64,000 nt of DNA from Streptomyces venezuelae (GTDB lineage: Bacteria; Actinomycetota; Actinomycetes; Streptomycetales; Streptomycetaceae). Location of the stretch: contig NZ_CP029190.1 in the NCBI RefSeq assembly GCF_008642295.1, positions 5,687,501 to 5,751,500 of the forward strand, in the 5' to 3' direction. Shown in pieces: positions 58,284 through 64,000 of this stretch. A program made the position numbers and the translations under genes. The notes beneath the pieces were generated by a model that had not been told where the DNA came from, did not search any database, and was given only the letters and a program-made list of their open reading frames with translations. How positions within the stretch are numbered: position 1 is the first letter of the stretch; each line of letters begins with the position of its first letter.

Positions 58284-59839
58284 TTCGCTCCTTCGGAGGC
58301 GGGGAGGGCAGAGGGGAGGGCGGGCGCGCCCGGGGGCAGGAAGGGCAGGCCCGCCGGGGCACCCGTTTCGATCAGCCGCAGCAGGGCGTCCGTGTCGGCG
58401 TGCTCCTCGATCAGGTCGCCCAGCAGGTCCAGCTGTTCCTCCCGGAGGGAGGCGAAGGAGGTGTCCGGGGCCGGTACGAAGCGCCGGCCCGCGGCGGAGG
58501 CGACCTCCCGGAGGAAGGCCCGGCGGAAGCCGTCCGACTCCAGCGAGCCGTGCCAGTGGGTGCCCCACACCGCGCCGACCCGGCAGCCGTCGAGGAAGGG
58601 GTCGCCCCCCAGCACCTCGGCCACCCCGTGGTGGATCTCGTATCCGGTGACCGGTTCGCCGAGCGCCGAACCGGCGGGCCGGGCCAGGGTCTTCTCCCGG
58701 GCGAACCGGACCCGGACCGGCAGCAGGCCCAGCCCGTCCACCAGGCCGGCCCGCGATTCGACCTCGTCCTCGATCCGCTCGCCCAGGGCCTGGAAGCCGC
58801 CGCAGATGCCCAGCACCGGCCGGCCCTCGGCGGCCCGGCGGGCCAGCGCGTCGGCCAGACCCCGCTCCCGCAGCCACTGGAGCGCCTTCACGGTGCCCCG
58901 GGTGCCCGGTACGACGGCCAGGTCGGCGTCGGCCAGTTCCTCGGCCCGGTCCACGAACCGCACCACCACACCCGGTTCGGCGGCGAGCGCGTCCACGTCC
59001 GTGAAGTTCGACATCAGCGGCACCGCGCAGACCGCGACCCGCAGGACGTCCTCGCCGACCGGCGGCGCCACCACCGACTCGCGGACCGAGCCGCGCAGCG
59101 ACACGCGCAGGCCGTCCTCCTCGTCGATGCCCAGCCCGTGCCGGAAGGGCAGGACGCCGTAGGTGGCCCGGCCGGTGATCGACCGCAGCATTTCCATGCC
59201 GGGTTCCAGCAGGGAGACGTCGCCGCGGAACTTGTTCACCAGGTAGCCGGCGATCAGCGACTGGTCCTGTTCCGACAGCAGGGCGGTGGTGCCGAAGAAG
59301 GACGCGAAGACCCCGCCCCGGTCGATGTCGCCGACCACCACCACGGGGAACCGCGCGGCCCGCGCGATGCCCATGTTCACGATGTCGGTCCGGCGCAGGT
59401 TGATCTCGGCCGGACTGCCCGCCCCCTCGCAGATCACGGCGTCATACGTGCCCCGCAGCTGCTCCAGGCAGTCCGTGACCACGCCGAGCAGCTGTTCCTG
59501 CCGCCCTCCGTGGTAGCCGCGTGCGCTCATCTCGCCGACCGGCTTGCCCAGCAGCACCACCTGGCTGCTGCGGTCGCTGCCGGGCTTGAGCAGCACCGGG
59601 TTCATCAGGGCCGTGGGCTCCACCCGGGCCGCCTGCGCCTGCATCGCCTGGGCCCGGCCGATCTCCGCGCCCTCCCGGGTGACGAAGGAGTTCAGCGACA
59701 TGTTCTGGGCCTTGAACGGCGCCACCTTCACGCCCTGCCGGGCGAGCCAGCGGCAGATGCCCGCCGTGACCACGCTCTTCCCGGCGTCCGAGGTGGTGCC
59801 GGCGACCAGCAGCCCCCCGCCGAGCCGTCCGCTGCTCAT
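58280..59839 (-). CDS. cobQ: Cobyric acid synthase
   Basis: Amidates four remaining carboxylates of adenosylcobyrinic acid diamide. The 519-residue product has the N-terminal dethiobiotin-synthetase-like ATPase (LLVAGTTSDAGKSVVTAGIC, KVAPFKAQNMSLNSFVTREG, VICEGAGSPAEINLRRTDIV). The C-terminal glutamine amidotransferase has the Cys nucleophile in PVLGICGGFQALG near 345 and His in VWGTHWHGSLESDGFRRAFL near 440. The extra C-terminal 20 residues are Pro/Ala-rich. ATG at 59839 overlaps the cbiB stop, and the stop overlaps the chelatase start. Confidence 0.95.
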   Translation of the reverse strand: MSSGRLGGGLLVAGTTSDAGKSVVTAGICRWLARQGVKVAPFKAQNMSLNSFVTREGAEIGRAQAMQAQAARVEPTALMNPVLLKPGSDRSSQVVLLGKPVGEMSARGYHGGRQEQLLGVVTDCLEQLRGTYDAVICEGAGSPAEINLRRTDIVNMGIARAARFPVVVVGDIDRGGVFASFFGTTALLSEQDQSLIAGYLVNKFRGDVSLLEPGMEMLRSITGRATYGVLPFRHGLGIDEEDGLRVSLRGSVRESVVAPPVGEDVLRVAVCAVPLMSNFTDVDALAAEPGVVVRFVDRAEELADADLAVVPGTRGTVKALQWLRERGLADALARRAAEGRPVLGICGGFQALGERIEDEVESRAGLVDGLGLLPVRVRFAREKTLARPAGSALGEPVTGYEIHHGVAEVLGGDPFLDGCRVGAVWGTHWHGSLESDGFRRAFLREVASAAGRRFVPAPDTSFASLREEQLDLLGDLIEEHADTDALLRLIETGAPAGLPFLPPGAPALPSALPASEGAK

Positions 59840-60792
59840 GCGCGTCCCCTCCGTACCCGTGCGGCGAGCAGCCGGCCGCCGACGCAGGCGGCCAGGGCCA
59901 GCCAGGTCACCTGCCGGGACAGCCGTACGGCCCGTTCGATGTCGGCGACCGCCACCGGCCGCCCGGTGTCCCCGTTGAGCACGGCCCGGTGCTCGACCCG
60001 TCCGCCGTAGGCCAGGGTGCCGCCGAGCCGGACGCCCAGGGCGCCCGCGAAGGAGGCCTCCACCGGTCCGGCGTTGGGGCTGGGGTGGGCTGCCGCGTCG
60101 GCGCGCCAGGCCCGGACCGCCCCCCGACGGTCCGGTCCGGCGGCCACGGCGGCCAGCGCGGTCAGCCGGGCCCCCGGCCAGCCCGCCAGATCGTCCAGCC
60201 GGGCGGAGGCCCAGCCGTAGTGCAGATGGCGCGGCGACTTGTGGCCCACCATGGCGTCCAGGGTGTTCACGGCCCGGAAGGCGATCAGCCCCGGCACTCC
60301 GGCGACGGCACCCCACACCAGGGCGCCCACCACCGCGTCGGAGGTGTTCTCGGCGACCGATTCCACGACGGCGCGGGCGATCTGCTGCCCGTCGAGCGCC
60401 TGCGGGTCGCGCCCGCAGAGGTGGGGGAGGCGTTCCCGGGCCACCTCGGTGTCCCCGGCGGCCAGGGCGCCGCCGATGGCACGGGCCTCCCGGCCCAGCG
60501 AGGTCCCACCGACCACGGCCCAGGTGGCGGCGGCGGTGAGGGCGATCCGGACGGCGGCGGGGCGGGAGCGCACGGCGCGGGCGGCCAGCGCACCCACGGC
60601 AGCCGCGCCTCCGGCGCACACCAGGGTGTGCACCACACCCCGCGAGCGCCGGTCGCGCCAGAGGACGCGTTCGACACCGGCGGCGGCTCGTCCGAAGGCG
60701 GCGACGGGGTGCCCGCGGCGGGGATCCCCGAGGATCCGGTCGCCGATCAGGCCCGCCGTCACGCCGTACGCGAAAACGCGATCGGCACGCAT
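59836..60792 (-). CDS. cbiB: Adenosylcobinamide-phosphate synthase CbiB
   Basis: Membrane enzyme that attaches the aminopropanol (phosphate) arm to adenosylcobyric acid. The 318-residue polytopic protein shows GLIGDRILGDPRRGHPVAAF near residue 15, VESVAENTSDAVVGALVWGA near 145, FRAVNTLDAMVGHKSPRHLH near 175 and AHPSPNAGPVEASFAGALGV near 240, all CbiB signatures. ATG at 60792 has GAGGAC in its leader. It is the first gene after the cobalamin riboswitch. The pathway gene cobC for the linker lies 7 kb away. Confidence 0.94.
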   Translation of the reverse strand: MRADRVFAYGVTAGLIGDRILGDPRRGHPVAAFGRAAAGVERVLWRDRRSRGVVHTLVCAGGAAAVGALAARAVRSRPAAVRIALTAAATWAVVGGTSLGREARAIGGALAAGDTEVARERLPHLCGRDPQALDGQQIARAVVESVAENTSDAVVGALVWGAVAGVPGLIAFRAVNTLDAMVGHKSPRHLHYGWASARLDDLAGWPGARLTALAAVAAGPDRRGAVRAWRADAAAHPSPNAGPVEASFAGALGVRLGGTLAYGGRVEHRAVLNGDTGRPVAVADIERAVRLSRQVTWLALAACVGGRLLAARVRRGRA

Positions 60793-60847
60793 GGGGCAGG
60801 TATGTCCTCACTCAGGGTCCGCGCCCTGGTTCGACGTGTCCGGCGGC

Positions 60848-60980
60848 GAGAGTTCCTGGCTCCCGGCGGGCCCGGACGGACGTCCGTGCTCCCCGGTGAC
60901 AGTGGCGGGACCGCGCCGGATTCGCACCGGACTTCCTCTGCTGCCGCCGTAATGGCTCCGGCAGTCCACCACGCACCGCG
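60848..60980 (-). promoter_or_regulatory. Cobalamin riboswitch
   Basis: Reading the minus strand, the conserved core appears in order: GGAAGTCCGGTGCGAATCCG, CGGTCCCGCCACTGTCACC (the B12 box) and, after a variable stem, GGGAGCCAGGAACTC. This order and spacing are diagnostic of the aptamer. It ends about 55 bases before the cbiB start. A CAGGG-CCCTG hairpin (60813-60828) lies between aptamer and ribosome binding site and could be part of the expression platform. It should shut off cbiB-cobQ-chlID-cobO-cobB when adenosylcobalamin is plentiful. Confidence 0.93.
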
Positions 60981-61015
60981 ATCGCCCGTCAACTTGCCGT
61001 TGACCTGCCGAAACG

Positions 61016-61049
61016 AGAACTCCCCCCGGAGGTGTCCGGGGGGAGTTCT
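61016..61049 (-). terminator. Terminator of the pit operon
   Basis: GAACTCCCCCCGGA (61017-61030) pairs perfectly with 61035-61048 around GGTG, extended by one A-T pair. It follows the small membrane protein gene and precedes the riboswitch, insulating the two units. Confidence 0.85.
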
Positions 61050-61051
61050 TC

Positions 61052-61096
61052 GAGTCGGACGACTCAGTCGAGTCAGACGAATCAGGCGACTCAGAC
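61052..61096 (-). repeat. Five 9-bp tandem repeats placing repeated in-frame stop codons
   Basis: On the minus strand the units read GTCTGAGTC, GCCTGATTC, GTCTGACTC, GACTGAGTC and GTCCGACTC. The first unit contains the real stop of the small membrane protein. The next three each place another TGA in the same frame at 9-base intervals, and the fifth has CGA. The array lies directly before the terminator hairpin. Confidence 0.85.
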
Positions 61097-61312
61097 GACG
61101 ATGAGGTAGATCCCGTACGTCACGGCCGCGGCGCAGAGCGCGAAGCAGGCGTAGGCGCCGGTGCGGGCCAGGGTGGCCGCGCCGCCCTGCTCGGTGGCGG
61201 CCTCGTGGCGGGAGAGACCCACCATGCCCAGGGTGAACAGGGCCACCAGGGCGACGGTGGCGGAGAGGCTGACTCCGAAGACGGAGCCCAGAGCTGCCCA
61301 GTCGATCTTCAT
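61091..61312 (-). CDS. Small two-helix membrane protein linked to Pit
   Basis: Function not recognised. The 73-residue product has two transmembrane helices (VFGVSLSATVALVALFTLGM, residues 11-32, and TGAYACFALCAAAVTYGIYL, residues 51-70) separated by a charged loop with RHEAATEQGG. It starts MKIDWAALGSVFG. It lies 22 bp after the phosphate transporter gene in the same direction and is probably cotranslated, possibly as an accessory subunit. ATG at 61312. Confidence 0.82.
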   Translation of the reverse strand: MKIDWAALGSVFGVSLSATVALVALFTLGMVGLSRHEAATEQGGAATLARTGAYACFALCAAAVTYGIYLIVV

Positions 61313-61334
61313 ACTGCCGAAACCTTCTCTGTCG

Positions 61335-62603
61335 TCAGACCGCGGCGGCCGGAGCCGTCGGGGCTTCGCCGGGCGCGGGGGCGCTGGGGGCGGGGATGGT
61401 GGCCTTCAGGTCTTCGTCGGTGACCGCGGCGGTGGTGCCGGCCGGCGGCACGGTGACGGCGGCCATCGCGGTGGTGACCACGCCGGGCTCCTCGGCCGGG
61501 GTGTCCAGCTCGTTGACGTTGTTGTGGTCCACGACCTGGCGGCGCGAGATCAGCCAGATGGCCAGGCAGGAGCCGACGAGGAAGACGGTGACGGCGACGA
61601 TGCCGATGTCACCGGTGCGCATGACCAGCTCGGCACCGGCCGAGACCAGCGCGGCGGCCGGCAGGGTCAGGCCCCAGGCGATGAACATGCGGGTCGCGGT
61701 GGACCAGCGGACCACACCGCCCTTGCGGCCCAGGCCCGCACCCATCACCGCACCGGAGCAGGAGTGGGTGGTGGAGAGCGAGAAGCCGAGGGTGGAGGAG
61801 GCCAGGATGACGCTGGCGGCCGAGGTCTGGGCGGCGAAGCCCTGCTGCGGCTGCAGGTCGGTCAGGCCCTTGCCCATGGTGCGGATGATGCGCCAGCCGC
61901 CGAGGTAGGTGCCGAGCGCGATGGCCACACCGGCGGAGACGATCACCCAGACGGGCGGGTTGGAGCCGGGGGCGAGCGCCCCGCCGGCGACCAGGGCCAG
62001 GGTGATGATGCCCATCGTCTTCTGCGCGTCGTTGGTGCCGTGCGCGAGGGAGACCAGGCCTGCCGAGGCGATCTGGCCGGCCCGGTAGCCCTTGGCCGAG
62101 GTCTTCTCGCCGACGTTCTTGCCGACCTTGTACGTGACCTTGGTGGCCAGCATGGCGGCCACACCGGCGACGATCGGCGCGGCGATCGCGGGGATCAGCA
62201 CCTTGGTGACCACCACGCCGCCGTTGACGGCGCCGATGCCCGCGGAAGCGACCGCGGCACCGATCAGGCCGCCCATCAGGGCGTGGGAGGAGCTGGAGGG
62301 GAGTCCGACCAGCCAGGTGAGGAGATTCCAGAGGATGGCGCCGACGAGCGCCGCGAAGATCACCTCTGGCTGGATGCCGTCCTCGTTGACCAGGCCCTTG
62401 GAGATCGTCTTGGCGACCTCCACGGACATGAACGCGCCGACGAGGTTGAGCACGGCGGACATGGCCACCGCCGTCTTGGGCTTGAGGGCGCCGGTCGAGA
62501 TGGTGGTGGCCATCGCGTTGGCTGTGTCGTGGAAACCGTTCGTGAAGTCGAACACGAGAGCGGTGATGATCACGATCCCGAGGAGAAGCGTTATGTGCTC
62601 CAT
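61335..62603 (-). CDS. pit: Low-affinity inorganic phosphate transporter, Pit family
   Basis: A 422-residue PiT-family symporter with about ten transmembrane helices. The two PD001131-type repeats are visible: DFTNGFHDTANAMATTISTG near residue 20 and SLAHGTNDAQKTMGIITLAL near 185. WLVGLPSSSSHALMGGLIGA near 98 and GFSLSTTHSCSGAVMGAGLG near 275 are further signatures. The last 60 residues are a soluble Ala/Pro/Thr tail. It is the likely counterpart of streptomycete pitH2, given the adjacent cobalamin genes. A strong PHO box 48 bp upstream indicates control by PhoP. Confidence 0.93.
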   Translation of the reverse strand: MEHITLLLGIVIITALVFDFTNGFHDTANAMATTISTGALKPKTAVAMSAVLNLVGAFMSVEVAKTISKGLVNEDGIQPEVIFAALVGAILWNLLTWLVGLPSSSSHALMGGLIGAAVASAGIGAVNGGVVVTKVLIPAIAAPIVAGVAAMLATKVTYKVGKNVGEKTSAKGYRAGQIASAGLVSLAHGTNDAQKTMGIITLALVAGGALAPGSNPPVWVIVSAGVAIALGTYLGGWRIIRTMGKGLTDLQPQQGFAAQTSAASVILASSTLGFSLSTTHSCSGAVMGAGLGRKGGVVRWSTATRMFIAWGLTLPAAALVSAGAELVMRTGDIGIVAVTVFLVGSCLAIWLISRRQVVDHNNVNELDTPAEEPGVVTTAMAAVTVPPAGTTAAVTDEDLKATIPAPSAPAPGEAPTAPAAAV

Positions 62604-62650
62604 TTACCCAGGCTTCTGTTTGGCGTCAGTGGCTCGGCGACCGTAGGCAA

Positions 62651-62672
62651 CCTAGGTGAACGAAAAGTGAAC
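62651..62672 (-). promoter_or_regulatory. PHO box (PhoP site) upstream of pit
   Basis: On the minus strand, GTTCACTTTTC is followed directly by GTTCACCTAGG. These are two 11-base direct-repeat units; the second matches the Streptomyces PhoP unit GKTCAYYYRSG fully, the first nearly so. Position: 48-69 bases before the pit start. Confidence 0.82.
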
Positions 62673-62811
62673 TGAGACGGGCGGTGCGGTGTACCGGCCC
62701 GGCCCGGGTTCGGGATCCTCGTCCTGATTCTGCCGTCGATGGACCGATTCGTGCACGTCACACGCGGGTGAACGGAACCTTCCGGTGCGCCGCACCCCGG
62801 TTCTGCCCCCG

Positions 62812-62830
62812 CTTCCGGGTCACCCGGAAG
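62812..62830. promoter_or_regulatory. 19-bp perfect palindrome upstream of the hydrolase gene
   Basis: CTTCCGGGT-C-ACCCGGAAG has 9-bp perfect arms around a single C, 94 bp before the hydrolase GTG. It is likely a binding site for a dimeric regulator that is not identified in the window. Confidence 0.55.
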
Positions 62831-62924
62831 AGACCCAGATCACGTGCGCGGACGTCCTCTTCCCGGCCATTCGGCGGATTCCGTTCCACTGGCCGGGGGC
62901 GCCGGATCCGCCGAAACTGGAACG

Positions 62925-64000
62925 GTGCGCCCCGCAACAGCGACGGCAGCAGCCGTCACCACCCTTCTCGTGGGAGCCGGAGCAGCCGCAGTCGCGGCCG
63001 GCCGGTACGCCGCCGATGCGGCCCTGCGGCCCGAACCCGGCCGCCCCCTGCCCGGCGGCCCCCCGCTCGTCGTCCACGGCACCGCCCCCGGCCGGGTCGC
63101 GCTCACCCGCTCCCTGGCCTCGCTGCGCCCGGGCACCTACGGACTGGACGCCCCAGGTGTGCACGCCGTGGTCGGCCCCGTCCTGCCGGACGCCCCGCAC
63201 GCCCCGGACACCGTCGTACGCCGGCTCCTCCGCGTCACCCACGGCCGTCTCGACGCCGGCACCCGGGTCCGCCTCACCCCGCAGATCCACCTCGGCAACC
63301 CGCGCACCGCCCTCGGCCTCGACCACGCCGACGTGGACATCCCCGGCGAGCTGGGGGCGCTCCCCGCCTGGTTCGTCCCGGCCGCCCGCCTCACCTGGGT
63401 GATCACCGTCCACGGCCTCGGCACCAGCCGGGAGCACCCCATGGTGGTGATGCCCTTCCTGCACGGGCACCGGCTGCCGGTCCTCGACCTCGCCTACCGC
63501 GGTGACCTGGGCGCCCCCGAGCCCCCGGACGGCCTCGGCCACCTCGGGGCATCGGAATGGCGCGATCTCGATGCCGCCATCCGCTACGCGCTCCGCTTCG
63601 GCGCCCGCCGGGTCATCCTCTACGGCTGGTCCACCGGAGCCGCCATGGCCCTGCACGCCGCCGAACGCTCGGCCCTCTCCGACCGCATCGCCGGCCTGGT
63701 CCTGGACTCCCCGGTGCTGGACTGGCACACCACCCTGCGGAATCTGGCAGCCGCCCGCCGGACCCCGGCCGTACTGCTGCCGCTGGCCGTCCGTGCCGCC
63801 GAGAGCCGCGCCGGACTCCACAACGGCCACCACAGCCCGGCCGCCGACCCCGCGGACCTGCGGATCCCGGTCCTGATCTTCGCCGGGCCGGACGACGCCC
63901 TCGCCCCCTGGGAGCCCGCCCGCCGCTTCGCCGAGAGCCGCCCCGACCTCGTCACCCTGCACGCCGTCCCGGACGCCCCGCACGGGGGAATGTGGAACGT
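62925..64000 (+). CDS. Alpha/beta hydrolase with N-terminal membrane segment (runs off the right edge)
   Basis: About 358 residues are present. A hydrophobic N-terminal helix (AAAVTTLLVGAGAAAVAAGR, residues 6-25) anchors or exports it. The hydrolase fold shows VITVHGLGTSREHPM near residue 165 (oxyanion HG), the nucleophile elbow VILYGWSTGAAMALHAAERS near 230 (GxSxG with Ser), VLIFAGPDDALAPWEPARRF near 315 (catalytic Asp) and HAVPDAPHGGMWN near 350 (catalytic His). All of the triad is thus visible and little is likely missing. The start is GTG at 62925. The substrate is unknown; an esterase or peptidase-like lipase is plausible. Confidence 0.85.
   Translation, partial: MRPATATAAAVTTLLVGAGAAAVAAGRYAADAALRPEPGRPLPGGPPLVVHGTAPGRVALTRSLASLRPGTYGLDAPGVHAVVGPVLPDAPHAPDTVVRRLLRVTHGRLDAGTRVRLTPQIHLGNPRTALGLDHADVDIPGELGALPAWFVPAARLTWVITVHGLGTSREHPMVVMPFLHGHRLPVLDLAYRGDLGAPEPPDGLGHLGASEWRDLDAAIRYALRFGARRVILYGWSTGAAMALHAAERSALSDRIAGLVLDSPVLDWHTTLRNLAAARRTPAVLLPLAVRAAESRAGLHNGHHSPAADPADLRIPVLIFAGPDDALAPWEPARRFAESRPDLVTLHAVPDAPHGGMWN

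Larger units (their letters stand above)
62604..62924. promoter_or_regulatory. Divergent intergenic region between pit and the alpha/beta hydrolase
   Basis: 321 bp without a gene. It holds the PHO box of pit near its left end and a 19-bp palindrome near its right side. The middle (62690-62800) shows nothing definite. Confidence 0.6.

Noticed and set aside
1..64000. CRISPR array, rRNA or tRNA genes
   Set aside because: No regularly spaced identical repeats with unique spacers and no recognisable rRNA or tRNA sequence were found by reading. A dedicated scan was not possible.

Overview
The window is high-GC actinobacterial chromosome, almost certainly Streptomyces. The evidence is pervasive G/C third positions, GTG and TTG starts, ATGA/GTGA/TAATG overlaps, the order pgl-opcA-zwf-tal-tkt / ctaB / ctaA / sufRBDC-S-U-T, the dimethyl-type single-operon Suf system with a Rieske ferredoxin, a LAETG sortase substrate, and a cobalamin operon behind a B12 riboswitch. 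Almost everything is core-genome housekeeping. One short stretch (41.4-44.9 kb) is clearly accessory.

Layout. 0-6.6 kb: minus-strand pentose phosphate operon (tkt, tal, zwf, opcA, pgl), with a 650-bp array of GC-rich palindromes between opcA and pgl. 6.9-11.2 kb: heme O and heme A synthases (ctaB, ctaA) around a small acidic/Pro-Ala protein and a metal-hydrolase homologue. 11.2-14.1 kb: an unknown protein and an ABC-2 exporter. 14.5-21.1 kb: the complete Suf iron-sulfur assembly operon, led by its repressor sufR. The SufR operator CAAC-N6-GTTG overlaps the sufR start codon, and a perfect 21-bp terminator hairpin closes the operon. 21-26.6 kb: membrane protein, SMR pump plus TetR repressor, an HxlR regulator fused to a PrxQ-type peroxiredoxin divergent from an MFS pump, and dapD. 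26.7-36.8 kb: secreted nuclease, PhoX phosphatase with a candidate PHO box, tandem TerD protein, small proteins, and an aldehyde dehydrogenase divergent from its IclR regulator. 36.9-41.4 kb: membrane protein, two-component system and a class B penicillin-binding protein (PBP).

The island. The 3' end of the PBP gene is present twice (41284-41422 and 44877-45015, 139 identical bases). The intervening 3.4 kb has lower GC. It carries, leftward, a frameshifted small Cys protein, a 47-residue Gly/Ser-rich peptide and a PIMT-like methyltransferase. Rightward it carries an 84-aa protein, a DUF6879 protein and an XRE/DUF5753 regulator. No integrase, transposase or ATP-grasp ligase is present. It looks like a compact cassette built from parts of RiPP-type (graspetide-like) clusters, inserted at the PBP gene. 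It is the best candidate here for an undescribed system.

45-64 kb: a DsbA/FrnE-like oxidoreductase, two convergent class V aminotransferases, an amidohydrolase, a LAETG-anchored protein, a CapA-like protein, a CbiG_C-CobC fusion, a ZIP metal transporter, the cobalamin operon cbiB-cobQ-chlID-cobO-cobB under a cobalamin riboswitch, a Pit phosphate transporter with a clear two-unit PHO box, and a truncated alpha/beta hydrolase at the right edge. No tRNA, rRNA, CRISPR array or insertion sequence was seen.
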